Under the pieces are notes generated by a model that made no database searches, was not told the DNA's origin, and was given only the letters and a program-made list of their open reading frames with translations. The position numbers were made by a program, and so were the translations under genes. 64,000 nucleotides of DNA. Origin: Phytophthora quininea (lineage: Eukaryota; Oomycota; Peronosporomycetes; Peronosporales; Peronosporaceae). Each line of letters begins with the position of its first letter. Position 1 is the stretch's first letter. Below, piece by piece: positions 44,899 through 56,006 of this stretch. The DNA lies in assembly GCA_011947345.1 (NCBI GenBank), contig JAAVTG010000645.1, positions 1 to 64,000 of the forward strand, in the 5' to 3' direction.

Positions 44899-45936
44899 TC
44901 ATTCTAGCTCGGGAGCCTGTAACGCGACGTCCAAAGACGCCAGTTCCTCGCGAGTACGCAAGCGCACCAGCCAGGAATGCAGGTCTCCCCGACGTAGGCT
45001 GCGACAGATGTGTTCCAGCAGGGCTACGCGCTCCATCTTGTATCGCAGGAGTGTTTTAAAACGGAAATGGACCTGGGACTGCAAACCGCGAGCGGTAGAG
45101 ATTCTACTTTTGCTGCGAACCACGAAATATCCATCAGGAGGAGCTGCTATCGGGGGTGTTGCGTCTGCAGCTGGTCCCCTTCGTATCGTCGGACCATCTC
45201 CGACGTTTGGAAAGAAGGAAACAGCACCTTGGCGTAGTTTGCAGCAAGCCAGCTCGATAGTTTGTGATGCATGTCCGAAGTCATTTTCGTCCACATGGGG
45301 GTTTGTGTAGCGAACTTGGCGTCGTAGGCAATATTTTAGCTGGTGTTCTCGAGTCTTCATTGCTCTGCTGCAACAGTTGTCGCGCGTGTGGACCTTGGAA
45401 CGGTGACGGGCATTGGCTGCGTTATTGAGAACAGCAAGTAAAGACTTTACGGCGTCGATCTTGTCGAATCTTTTCTTGACGATCATGTATCAGTCCTTCG
45501 TGCTCACAATGAGACCACTTCGATTGAAGACGGTCGCAAAGTTATTTACACCAGGATCAATGGAGTGTCCCTTGCTCAAAGTATCGATGGCTGCTAAGGA
45601 CTAGGTAGAATTCGCCTTTGCGCGGGCGCTGCAAAAGCACCAAGAGCTTAATGGGAGGCACTTCTCCACGGACGGGAATGCGGTCTGTCGGGCCGAAGCT
45701 GAAAAACTTACTGTGAAAGTGAACAGCATTTGACCCGCCGCTCTGAACGATTTGCGCCGACCGCGCTCTCAACTCAACTGAGTTGGATCGCGCTCACTTA
45801 CTCCGGTACTTCATGACCGGGTATGTGGTCTTCTTACCGTTGCTCTTCAAGTCGTAGTATAGTTTTCTGGCCGTCTTGACGTCCTTGACAAAATCTCGCA
45901 GCGCCGAGTCGCGAACTTCGTCGTTGACTGCCGCAT
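44899..45936 (-). pseudogene. Fanzor/TnpB-like nuclease, C-terminal portion (split and degenerate)
   Basis: Read on - from the Gypsy-B junction at 45936. First is VRDSALRDFVKDVKTARKLY (about 45865-45915), then KKTTYPVMKYRSK, the helical and basic region preceding RuvC in TnpB/Fanzor proteins. Next come SIDPGVNNFATVFNRSG (RuvC-I; Asp codon 45556-45558), HHKLSSWLAANYAKVLF and PSFQTSEMVRRYEG (RuvC-II region, 45190-45280) and VHFRFKTLLRYKMER (about 45030-45070), each in shifting frames. The RuvC-III/zinc-ribbon end (CxxC...CxxC) is missing. Fanzors are eukaryotic RNA-guided DNA nucleases of the OMEGA class. The N-terminal part is at 52153-52330. The call is by motif order; the copy is plainly inactive. 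Confidence 0.75.
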
Positions 45937-46332
45937 TGTCGGGACGCGGCGGCGGCGGGGTGGTGAGGTAAGCGTTGGTTTGGATACTGTGGAGGGACGA
46001 CGCAAATTGGAAACTGAACTATGTTTGTGATGTTCTCTTTGCTAGCTACGACATGCATGCCATGGTGGCGCTTCTTGGGCTTCTCCATGGTAGGTAAGTT
46101 TCTTTTCTTTGCCTATACTAAACCTAAATATAAAATGTGTCCCTTTCCTTTGTTTTCCTAAGAGTTGCCGATGAGTGCTCGGCACTCAAGTGGCTAGTGC
46201 CTGCCGTGCGCTCCTGGCCTCACAAGGCAGGCTGGCGTACGGCGGCGGTGGCACTTGGCCGCTGGCGTGCAGGTCAGCACGCCAGGAAGAAGTTGGCCTG
46301 GGCGTGCTGACCAGCACGCATCCGGCCTGACA
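45937..46332 (-). repeat. 3' LTR of Gypsy-B
   Basis: 396 bp, TG...CA ends in either orientation. It contains an extra CGGCGGCGG-type stretch near 45948-45957 absent from the other LTR. Preceded on + by the target duplication CGCAT. Confidence 0.95.
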
Positions 46333-46338
46333 TCTCCC

Positions 46339-47780
46339 CTACTTGTGTTCGCGTTGGCGACGCCGATATTCCTCAAGGAGTTGTTGCCAATGCGAAACAG
46401 GCTTAATGTCTTTCTCGTTTTCCCATGTCGCTTCGTGTTCAGGGATGCCATGCCACTGAACTAACCATTGACGCTTGCGGCGTCTCGAGCGGTTCTTCAA
46501 CAAATTCTCTACCAGTAATAGTTGTTCTTCAGTTTCATCATCGAGAATGAGAGGAACCGCTTTCGGTATCGGACGATTTGGAAAGTCCGACACATTGGTT
46601 TTGTAGTGCGACAAGAGTTCGACGTTGAACGTTGGGTTGAGTCTCTTCATGGAGTTTGGAAGAATCAACTTGGCGACATTGTCGTTGATCATGCGTTCGA
46701 TCACGAAAGGTCCAACCTTCTTAGCCGCTAGTTTTGCTTTCTTTAGCTCTGTATCCTTGTTGACTGTCTTTAGCGGTAGGTTCTTCGTATCGAGCAGCAC
46801 TAAGTCTCCTTCTTTGAAGTCGACTTGACGAGGTTTGCGATCGTAGTACTCTTTCTGTTTTGTTTGCGCGTATTCCAAGTTCTTGCGAGCTTCTTCCACG
46901 ATCTCTTGTCGTTCCTTTGCAAAATTTCTTGCGAATTCTGCAATCGTTACGTCTTGCTCCGACTGAAGTAGCTCTCTCATCTCTTCAGCAACTATGTTCG
47001 ACACTTTACGTCCTGTGTCTACTTCGAACGGAGTAAGCTTTGTTAATGCATTGACGAGTGTTGAGTGGGCATACTCCACTGTTCCGAGATGCTTTACCCA
47101 ATCGTCGCCATGGTACGATACCATGCATCTTAGTGCGTCTCCCAACACTAGATTCTGACGTTCCGTTTGACCATCTGCTTGAGCTCTGTGAGCTGTGGTC
47201 ATGCTAAGCTTGACGCCCATCAGCTGCATCAATGACTTCCAGAAGTCCGAAATGAACTTCGAGTCACGATCACTGATGATTACCTTTGGCAGTCCATGGT
47301 GTCTGACAACAGCATCAAAGAAAACTTTTGCTGTGTCTTGGGCATCAGCTGTGGTGTAGGTTGGTGCATATTTTGCGCGCTTCGATAGTTTGTCGACAGC
47401 CACAAAGATAGCATCGAATCCTTCCGACGCAGGTAATCCTGTGATGAAGTCCATTGAAATGACTTCCCAACATTCCTTAGGAATGGGTATTGGCATAAGA
47501 AGTCCTTGCTTCTTTTGACTGTTAGACTTCCATCTTGCACAGGTCTCACAGGTACGAATGTTTTCACGAACGTCACGATCCATAGTCGGCCACCAATACC
47601 ATTGCGATAGCTTGAGGTAGTTGCGACGACTACCTGGATGCGCTGAAGTGTTACCATCATGAAATTCCGTGATGATGTTGGTACGTAACTGTTTGCGTTT
47701 AGGCACAGACGGTAGACTTTGTCTTTCTTTCTCTTGAAGAAGAGAAGACCGTTGTGTTTCACGAACTTTTCCGGATTAGC
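46339..47780 (-). CDS. Gypsy-B integrase with chromodomain
   Basis: 455 codons from 47706, with a little upstream sequence in another frame. HHCC zinc region (EFHDGNTSAHPGSRR, then CETCARW); catalytic core with ISMDFITGLP, VIISDRDSKF and DGQTERQN (D,D35E complete); a basic C-terminal domain with KKVGPFVIE. The end carries a chromodomain (LLVENLLKNRSRRRKRQWLV, then WHGIPEHEATWENE). Intact as read, unlike the upstream enzyme domains. Stop at 46339, seven bases before the LTR end; no clear polypurine tract is seen. Confidence 0.95.
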
Positions 47781-47864
47781 ACCGTTAGTCCACTGCTCTT
47801 TGAAAGCAACGTTCGAGTCATATCCACGACTAAACTTTCTTTCTGCATGTCGGACAGATGGGAC

Positions 47865-49551
47865 TCACAAAGTGGAAATCGACGCTGTTGACTTGTTCTT
47901 GTGGGACACCAATCGGGCGACTCTCCCCCGTAAGTCGACATCGTCGAGAATGAGGTGCGAATCATCAACCGAAAGGTGACAAGACACCGATGATTGAACC
48001 ATGTTCCCATGCAATGGTGACGTGCGTTGTGCACACGAGTCATCGCATTCATACACTGTGTAAGTGACTTCAGGTAACGGAACTGGTTTCTCTTCGAGCT
48101 CGTCGGGATTTTCCACCGAAGGTCGTGATAACGCATCAGTGACCACGTTAGCTTTGCCACGTACATGATGCAACGTGAGCATAAAGTTGGAAAAGTGAGT
48201 TAAGAAGTGAGCCATCTTAGGTGACACTCGAGGATGATGCAACATCCACGAACAGGCAGAACTGTCTGTATAGACATCAAACGGACGTCCATGTAGATAG
48301 TGTCTCCATTTCTCTGTTGCTGTTTTGATGGCGAGCAACTCCTTCTCATGTGTAGGCCACGCACGTTCATGTTCATCAGACTTCTTGAAAAGAAGGCGAT
48401 CGGATGGTCGGCACCATCGTAGTTCTGTGGCAGAACTCCACCCACGCAATATCCAGACGCATTGGTTGTTACGACAAACGGTCGTGAGAAGTCGGGCAAC
48501 TTCAACGTTGGGGCTTGTTGAAGTGCAAGCTTTAGAGGTAAAAAGCATTTTCGTGCTCTTCATTCCATGTCCATGGTGTATCGGCTTTATTTAGTGCTCG
48601 TAGAGGACGTGCAATCTCTGCAAAATCGCAGATAAACTTGCGATAGTACCCGGCCAGTCCCAAGAAACTCAACAGAGCTTTACAGGATGTTGGTGCTGGA
48701 TGCTTCGCAATTGCTTTGGTCTTGCGAGGGTCTACTTTCAGTCCTTCTTGCGATACCATGTGACCAAGGAAGGCTACTTCCGACTGTCCAAATGAACACT
48801 TTGACGAATGCGCGTACAGTCGTTCACGACGGAGAACGGAACGGACTGTGCGTAAATGCCCAACATGCTCTTCCATGCTCTTGGAAAAGATGCATATGTC
48901 TTCAAGATAGACGACAACAAAATCATACTTCTCAAAGAGCGTACGCATAAGTCTTGACCAAGTTTCTGGCATTCCAGCCATACCCATAGGCGCAACGCAC
49001 CATTGATAGGTTTCCTTGTGCGTACGAAACGCAGTGTATGGTCGGCTAGACATTATCACCAACATTTGATGATACCCTTGCGCAAGATCTATCAACGCAT
49101 AGATGACACATCCTACCATACGATCAAAAAGTTCTTCGATCATAGGTAATGGAATTTTTGCGATCAGTGTCAAGTTGTTGACGTATCGATAGTCAATCAC
49201 CCAACGTAACGGAATTTTCGCGTTACCGCTACAGAGCCATTCAGCTCTAGGTGGAAACATGCCCGTTACTGGATCCTTCTTTGAAATAGCGAAGATGTTC
49301 GAGACCCATGGAGAGTTAGACAACTCAATCCATCCTTTGCGTAAGTTTTCCTGTACGAACTCTTCGAGGGCATCTTGCTCCATTTTTGACAAGCGAAACG
49401 GTGCTCTTGAGCTTGGCTTAGCTCCTTCTTTCATGGTCAACCCGAAATTTACTTCTCGAGATGGAGGCAATGTATCCGGTAACTTATCCGGGAACACATC
49501 TGCAAATTCTTCCTTACCCACCTTACGGATGGGTTCAGGAATTGAATCCAC
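47865..49551 (-). CDS. Gypsy-B reverse transcriptase and RNase H (active sites altered)
   Basis: 48532-49551 holds the reverse transcriptase: VIDYRYVNNLT, YALIDLAQGYHQM (catalytic Asp kept) and VVVYLEDICIFSK, in which the usual YLDD is YLED (near 48902), then FLGHMVSQEGLKVD and FLGLAGYYRKF. RNase H continues in 47865-48563 and 48200-48505. The first catalytic block reads VVTTNASGYCVG with Asn in place of Asp, while HEKELLAIKTATEKWRHYL, VYTDSSACSWML and HVRGKANVVTDALSR are present. One frame change lies inside RNase H. The two changed acidic residues should abolish or reduce activity of this copy. Confidence 0.93.
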
Positions 49552-49584
49552 GTCAGCTACCAGCTTGACCTTGATACGAAAGAC

Positions 49585-51189
49585 TTATTCATAGTCTCCG
49601 TCCTTCATGTTCTGATTGAACTGAGGACCATCCACATCCGTGAAGTGAAACTGTTCGGGTATTTCTAGCTCTTCTGTTTGCCAGTTCTCTTGCGGATTGT
49701 ACTTCTGGAACCATGGTTTACCAAAGATCACATCGTGTGAGTCTGGTAGTTTCCATTCCACAAACTCCATTAAAGGAAAGAAGTATCCATCCATTGACAC
49801 TGGAGCTTGAACATGTTTGACATCCTGCTTAGGAGTCATCGTTCCATCAAAGCGTGTTGCTTGCAGTTTCCGCAATGCCAATATGGTTGTTGCTATACCG
49901 GGCTTGATCACGTTCTTACTTGGTCCCGTGTCCAATAAGATTCGGACATCTTTGCCGTTGATTCTGCCTCTTCGAATGAAAAGACTGGAAGTCGAACTGG
50001 ACTTTACTGCATTAACCCGCAGGTTTTCGGACGTACTTATTGGTCGCGATCCTTGCAATACCAACTCTCTCTCTTCTGAATGCGATTCGCGCACTTTAGG
50101 TTCCACTGGTTGCAATTCACGCACGCCAGGTACTTCCGCTGGTTGCAATACATGCATACCAGGTTCTTCCGTCATAGCAGTTTTCTCGACTTCACTAGTG
50201 GGTGGTATGATCGTCTCATGTAGCATATCCATTTGCTCTTGGATGTCGGCTACGTTCATGGTTACATTCTCCGGGACAACAGTTTCCGAGTTGTCATCAC
50301 TGTGGTTCACCATGTTCATCCGAGCCTGCCCGCGACGACGCGTCTGGTTAAAACGGTTGTATCTCGGCGGGTTTCTTCTGGCTCTCTGCTGCGATCGAAT
50401 AGGACAGTGGTTTGCCCTATGAGCAGCGCTTCCACACCTGAAACATAGGTTCCGGCGTATGCACTCTTCTCGCGAAGGTACATGCACATTGTCGATCTCC
50501 ATCGGCTCAGCTCCATCGTTGTTTTCATCGTTTGAACGCTTACGGTCATAGGAACGGTACTTGGATCCGTCCGAACGTTTATGACGAGGATGAGACCGAT
50601 CGTAGTCCAACGCTGTAGTGACAGCTTTTGCTAGCGTCTCGCAGCGTTTGTACTGAACTTCTTCGCGTATACTGGATGATAGACCACGTAGGAAGTAACT
50701 AATTTTGTCGAGTTCTTCCATCTTTTTAACCTGTGTTACTAGGTCGCGGAACTTGCTGACATACTCAGGCAAGTCTTTGCACTGTTTCTCCTTTAGGTCG
50801 TTCATCTGCTCACGCAGGCGTTCTTGCATGTTCTCGGGTACGAACTCAGCTTCCAACCTCTTGAAGAAGTCGTCAACACTTAAGAATGTGCCCTTTTCAG
50901 CCATGTACCAGTGTGCGGCACCAAGCTTTAACGTTCCAGCGATGATTGCCAAAATTCTCTCCTTTATGTCAGTGTTTTTGTACGAGATAGCCTTTGCCTG
51001 GAAGTATTGATCGATATTCTGCTTGTACAGTTCAAACGACTCATCCAGAGTGCCTTTGTACGTGGGCAGCTTCATGCCTTCGAGTTTACGCTCCGAGATT
51101 TGTTTCATCTCCGTGGACTGCTTGATAAGCTCGTTCTACTTCTCTATCGAGGCGAGCATCGTCTGCATTAACTGTGCAGGGTCTGCCAT
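49585..51189 (-). CDS. Gypsy-B gag and protease
   Basis: Starts at ATG 51187-51189 (MADPAQLMQTML), with an in-frame TAG at 51136-51138; the 507-codon frame resumes at 51108. The capsid domain reads AHWYMAEKGTFLSVDDFFKR and RGLSSSIREEV. A CCHC knuckle CFRCGSAAHRANHC lies near 50415-50460. The protease has VRILLDTGPSKNVIKPG, where DTG is intact but the next residue is Pro instead of Ala, and later VIFGKPWFQKY. The stop at 49585 separates it from pol, which opens in another frame about 30 bp on. Confidence 0.92.
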
Positions 51190-51745
51190 ACTTGATACTT
51201 GTACAATCGATCAACTTCGAAAGGTACGTGGAGTAAAGAGATGGATTACGACAAAAACCTGTTACAAGGAATAGCTATGCTAACCCTAAGGTTTCGAGGT
51301 GGTCTTAGCCTTTTTGACTTAGCTGGAGAGCTCTCGGCGTCCTTGTCACTGGCGTGGACAACGGATGGCTTAGCTCGTGTCATAACCTAGCCCAATCGGG
51401 CCAAAACAACGAGACTTCTGGAGGTTGCTGGGCAGGTAAACCAAGAGCGCGCCTGACTTACCGGTTAGCCTAAGAATTATGTCCAAAATTGAACACTCAG
51501 GGTAAATAACGGGGCAGGTGTTGAAGAACGATAATTACACTTATAGCCTAGCACAAATAGCCGTGGCGGAGCACTGTAGAGTACCACAAAGCCCACCAGC
51601 CAGATTTGCTTCAATCAGCGTGCGACGACCAAAAACCAAAATTACGGTTCTAGCCACGCGGATGGGGGCAGTTACGCAATCAGGGAGCAATACTTCAGCC
51701 CTCACACCCAAAACTCCTGTAGATTTGCGGCGGACAGCGACGACC

Positions 51746-51763
51746 ACTCCCCCGTGCTACCAG
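51746..51763 (-). other. Primer-binding site of Gypsy-B
   Basis: On -, two bases after the 5' LTR, the sequence begins TGGTAGCACGGGGGAG, the form expected for complementarity to a tRNA 3' CCA end. The tRNA is not identified. Confidence 0.6.
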
Positions 51764-51765
51764 AT

Positions 51766-52152
51766 GTCGGGACGCGGGGTGGTGAGGTAAGCGTTGGTTT
51801 GGATACTGTGGAGGGACGACGCAAATTGGAAACTGAACTATGTTTGTGATGTTCTCTTTGCTAGCTACGACATGCATGCCATGGTGGCGCTTCTTGGGCT
51901 TCTCCATGGTAGGTAAGTTTCTTTTTCTTTGCCTATACTAAACCTAAATATAAAATGTGTCCCTTTCCTTTGTTTTCCAAAGAGTTGCCGATGAGTGCTC
52001 GGCACTCAAGTGGCTAGTGCCTGCCGTGCGCTCCTGGCCTCACAAGGCAGGCTGGCGTACGGCGGCGGTGGCACTTGGCCGCTGGCGTGCAGGTCAGCAC
52101 GCCAGGAAGAAGTTGGCCTGGGCGTGCTGACCAGCACGCACCCGGCCTGACA
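51766..52152 (-). repeat. 5' LTR of Gypsy-B
   Basis: 387 bp copy of 45937-46332 with about two base changes and two length differences. Followed on + by the target duplication CGCAT (52153-52157). Confidence 0.95.
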
Positions 52153-52330
52153 CGCATGGTACTCGAACAAGCCACGACGGCGGAAAACTGCATCGTTGAA
52201 ACTCTTGCTGCCGTTCGTGCCCGAGCTTCTACAGCACCAATGGGGCATCTGCTTGCGCAAAGCTTCCTGGTGCTGCTCACGATCTTGTTGTGCACTGCTC
52301 TGTTGGTGCTGAAGATATGCTTCATCTGGC
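52153..52330 (-). pseudogene. Fanzor/TnpB-like nuclease, N-terminal portion
   Basis: On -, 52325 downward gives FSTNRAVHNKIVSSTRKLC, the W/F-x-NR-x-YN-type start of TnpB/Fanzor proteins. After one frame change it continues as FRRRGLFEYHA up to the Gypsy-B target duplication. With the retrotransposon and one CGCAT copy removed, that frame runs directly into AVNDEVRDSALRDF on the other side, so the two pieces are one gene. Nothing upstream of about 52330 resembles the family, so the far N-terminus or the element end is lost. Confidence 0.7.
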
Positions 52331-52377
52331 AGTGTTGCTGGGAAGTCGGTCGCAGCAGAATCGTCCTGACGCTGTCG

Positions 52378-52985
52378 GGGGTTTGCTCGTCATGGGAAAC
52401 TCAAACACGTACAGAGGTGTCGGCGTTGTGCTTTTCCTCGACAACCACCGCGAGAATGCGCTCTGTCTGTCAACGCTGCTCGTGTGTGGTGGATGCGTAG
52501 TTACTGACGTCGAACCAAGACGTCAAGAGCGGCTCAACGACGCGTTGTGCTGCAGGATTTCGGCAACGACGGAAGAGTCCTGCACAAGATTGCTGGCGGG
52601 CTTTCATGCGCTTCCTTTTCCGCTTGCGCTTTCGTCAAATGCGATGGCCTCATCAACGCGGGCGGAGAGAAACTTTGGCACACCTACGAGATCAGCCAGT
52701 TTCCGCGCGATGTTTGGTCTTGGCAGGAAATTAAAAGTGGCGACGCTAGCTGCATTTGCTGGGTGTGCACCGAGCAAATGGAGATGGAAATTCGGACTGC
52801 CAGCGGCGACGTGATAGCAATGTTGGCTTCACGGTGCAAGTACCATTATCTGAGGACAAGTTCCATGGGCATTCCATGCATTCGCTAGAGCTGTGCCACA
52901 CTCGACTAGTGCTTATTGTTGGAGCTGCACTTGGTTCTCCTCGGTCAGCACGTTGAGCACCACGTTGCCAATGGGGAAGACTCGC
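52378..52985 (+). pseudogene. Unidentified gene remnant (weak scramblase likeness)
   Basis: Three + frames (52290-52500, 52547-52888, then one near 52820-52960) read in series without a start. Visible residues include HTYEISQFPRDVWSWQEIKS, ASCICWVCTEQMEMEIRTAS, and SNVGFTVQVPL followed by LVLIVGAALGS. A Cys cluster, an EIRT-x-x-G-x-VIA turn and a terminal hydrophobic helix loosely recall phospholipid scramblases, but the match is too weak to name it. At least two frame changes are needed. Confidence 0.3.
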
Positions 52986-53050
52986 ACACTGCTCCGAGAT
53001 CGGCACTAAAAAAATCGCGGCCGACATTTCGTATTTTGTGCAGTACTGTA

Positions 53051-54578
53051 ATGCCTGAGTGCTCTCTGTGCGGGGCTGCGACGCCCAGCGGGCGCTTCTG
53101 CTCCGAGTGCGGCGCCCCTTCACCGCCCCGCCGCCTCCACCTCAGCAGCAGCAGCAGCGAGTCCCGCCACGCTTCCAGGAGCAAATGTCCTTCGAAGAGC
53201 GCGACCAAAAGCGCTTCTGTACCAGCATTCCACTGACACCAGCAGCAGCAACGTGCAATCAGCCATCCCGGTCGTGTACGTGGGCGGAGACGGCGCTGCC
53301 AACAGACCCAGCAACAGCGGTGCCGACGCTAACGGCGTGAGACGCAACTTGTCGTCCGTCTCGAGCAATGGACAGGAGCGCAGCCCCAACGTACAGCGCT
53401 CTTCCTCCATCCTGGGCAAAGTCGCTACTCAGACCACCCCACCTGCGACGTGTGTGCGCTCGCTTTCGACGTCACCAAGCCCCGTCACCAGTGGTGCGTC
53501 CCTGCTGTTGCTGCTCACATCTCCGATGCTGGTCTTAACATCATGTTAATAACATGTTCTCTGTGTGTGCACTTAAACCCAGCCGTGCGTGCGGTCTCTA
53601 CATGTGCGGCAACTGCTCGCCAGTGAGGCTGTTGATCCCGGAAGGAGAACAGATCGACGGTGCCAAGGGCTACGACCCATCCATCCCACAGCGAGTGTGT
53701 TTGAACTGCGTGCCTCGCTTGCGTCCGTTGCAAGAAACGCTGGTGGCGCGACACGCCAGGGCCAATGCGGAAGCTGCTCCACATGAAGCCAGGTCCCGAC
53801 TGCACGTGCCATTCTCGCCGTCGCTGGAGAAAGAATGCGCGAACGCAGCAGACATCGTTGGCAATTTCTTTCGCAACGACCCGGGAACTGCTGGAGACCG
53901 CGCGATTCCAATCTCGATGCTAGAGAACGCCCAGGGCCTCGCGATCATGACGATCATCAAGGCTGGATTCCTCCTCGTGGGCAAAGTTGGCACGGGCATT
54001 GTGATCTCGCGGCTGCCGGATGGCTCATGGTCGGCCCCTCGGCTATCGGCACGGTCGGTCTTGGCGGCGGGTTTGAGATTGGTGGCGAGATTGTCGAAGT
54101 TATGATCATCCTTGGTTCGCGATCGGCTGTGGAGGTCTTTTACTCGCCTCAAGTGAACCTCGGCGCAGGCCTGGACGTGGCGGTTGGCCCCTACGGACGA
54201 TCGGCGGCAGCGGCGGCGGCAATCAGCAGCTCTGGTCTCAATGGCAACTACAGCTACTCTGTCAGCAAAGGCTTGTACGCCGGCATCTCGCTGCAAGGAT
54301 CGGTGATCGCGACGCGCAGCGACCTGAACCGCAAATTCTACGGCCAAGATCTCGAGCCCAGCGAGCTGCTGAAGGGTACGATTGGCCAGCCCATTGCAGC
54401 GAGAGCGCTGTACGAGGCGCTGGACCACACCATGCGCGGCATTCAGGAACACAAGGAAGTGCTGGCTGAGAGGTCTCGCATGATGGGGGCATGCAGCAAA
54501 TGCAGCTGCCAGGTCTTCGCTCCGCATCAACACCAAGTCTGGAACAAGAAATGCAAAACCTGCAGCCACGTGCATTAA
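53051..54578 (+). CDS. Zinc-ribbon, FYVE and SYLF (Ysc84/SH3YL1-type) protein
   Basis: From ATG 53051: a zinc ribbon CSLCGAATPSGRFCSECG, a Pro/Gln and Ser-rich linker, then a FYVE-type finger (CDVCALAFDVTKPRH; an 89-bp GT-AG intron at 53494-53582, phase 2; QCRACGLYMCGNC; RVCLNC). A SYLF lipid-binding domain follows (SMLENAQGLAIMTIIKAGFL; GKVGTGIVISRLPDGSW; TVGLGGGFEIGGEIVE; QVNLGAGLDVAVGPYGR; YSYSVSKGLYAGISLQGS). The C-terminus adds CSKCSC and CKTCSH. FYVE binds PtdIns3P on endosomes; SYLF binds phosphoinositides and links to actin in Ysc84. Frame changes occur in the linker and at 54035-54038 (one missing C). Probably a working gene. Confidence 0.88.
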
Positions 54579-54647
54579 GTGTAGGAACCTCTAATAAAAT
54601 AATGCTAGCATGAAGTCGCGTCTGCCATTCAATAAGAAAGCACAGCG

Positions 54648-55819
54648 ATGAGCTACCGTCTGGCGAGGACTCCGCCCAGCAACAACGAAAGCGACGACGA
54701 CGAAGACGTCGCTAATCACACGACCGGTATCGCAAGCCAGTTGTCCGTGCTCGACCGCTTCCTGCCGCTATGGATTCTGCTATCGGCGGGCGTGGGCCTC
54801 GGTCTTGGACAGCTCTCGTCCATACATTTATTCATCGAGTCTACGACAGTGGGGAGCATGAACTTGCTGGTGGGCGCTGGATTATTGACAATGATGTACC
54901 CGCCGTTGGCCAACGTGCGCTGGGAATTGGTCGGGTCCGTGTTCCGCGACTGGCGTCTGTTGCTGCTCACCACCTTCCAGAACTGGGTCGTGGGGCCCAT
55001 GACGATGTATCTGCTGGCTGCGGCCTTCTTTCGCAACGACACAGGCTTCATGGCAGGCTTCAGTCTCGTCGGATGCGCTCGCTGCATTGGCATGGTCATG
55101 ATCTGGATCTCCCTCGCTCGAGGGGACCTCGAATACGGCGCCGCGCTCATCGCCGTGAACTCGCTCTGGACCATGGCGCTGTACTCGTTCTATGCCATCT
55201 TCTTCCTCGGCATTATGCCGGCGGCTATGGGCATCGACGATTCTCAACAGGGAGTCTTCACATCTCAGTGACCGAGGTAGCCAGCAATGTGGGGATCTAC
55301 ATGGGCATCCCCTTCGTCCTCGGGGTTGCCGGCTGGCTATTCCTGCGTCGGTGGAAAGGAAGTGCCTGGTATTTCGACGAGTTCACTCCGCGGATGGACG
55401 TGCTGGCAGTACTTGCGCTGCTTTTCACGATCGTGGTGCTGTTTGCCTCGCAGAGTCAACGCATAACAACTCGACTCGGCTCGGTGCTCTTTGCCACGGT
55501 GCCGTTCTTGATCTACTTTACGTTCACGTTCACGACGTCCTTCTTCATGAGTCAGTTGTGCGGAGCAACCCACGCGCAGAGCGTGACACTGGCATTCACA
55601 GCTACAAGCAACAATTACGAGCTATCTCTGGGCGTCTCCGTGGCCACCTTTGGTTTAGACTCCGATCCGGCCATGATGAGCGTCGTCGCTGCGCTCATCG
55701 AAATTCCGACCATGCTGGCGCTCGTAAATCTCTCACACTGGTTGGAGCAGAGAGGCCTACGTGTCGACTTCTGCGGATCGACAGGAACGCGCGAAGGCAA
55801 GGAAGCGGTGCCGGCTTGA
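54648..55819 (+). CDS. ACR3: ACR3-type arsenite efflux transporter
   Basis: About 390 residues with ten hydrophobic segments of the bile acid/arsenite transporter fold. ACR3 exports As(III), at the plasma membrane or into vacuoles. Visible blocks are FLPLWILLSAGVGLGLGQL, NLLVGAGLLTMMYPPLANV, the conserved Cys of the fourth helix in GCARCIGMVMIWISLA, and the conserved Glu of the ninth helix in SNNYELSLGVSVATFG. The start ATG 54648 gives an acidic cytosolic N-terminus. A frame change at 55258-55262, consistent with one missing C, separates residues up to about 204 from the rest. It lies 69 bp after the FYVE-SYLF gene on the same strand and converges with the START-like gene. Confidence 0.93.
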
Positions 55820-56006
55820 GTAGTTGCTGAGGTACATGTAAGCGCGTTGTTGGCGAGCAGAATTAATATATTTTTCTTGGTCGCAGAGCGAGACAAAGTT
55901 CACGCTGGCCACTTTCGACGATGTGGAGTGGAGGTGCTGACCGGCGTCGAGCACTTGGCCTCGACTAAAGATGCTTACCGGTCCAACTTGCTGCGTGACA
56001 TCGTCT
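55820..56006. other. Convergent intergenic spacer
   Basis: 187 bp between the stops of ACR3 (+) and the START-like gene (-). An AT-rich stretch (TTAATATATTTTTC near 55863) may hold polyadenylation signals for either gene. Confidence 0.4.

Larger units (their letters stand above)
45937..52152 (-). mobile_element. Gypsy-B: Ty3/gypsy chromodomain retrotransposon, inserted in a Fanzor gene
   Basis: LTRs 45937-46332 and 51766-52152 start TGT and end ACA. The 5-bp duplication CGCAT lies at 45932-45936 and 52153-52157. A primer site follows the 5' LTR, and gag-protease, reverse transcriptase-RNase H and integrase-chromodomain follow on -. The LTRs differ by about two substitutions, a CGG-repeat indel and a one-base T-run indel, so insertion was recent. 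It differs from Gypsy-A in size (6.2 kb), gag type, lack of a second RNase H and lack of an antisense unit. Confidence 0.96.

Noticed and set aside
52378..52985. Phospholipid scramblase
   Set aside because: Only loose resemblance (Cys cluster, terminal hydrophobic stretch); listed as unidentified.
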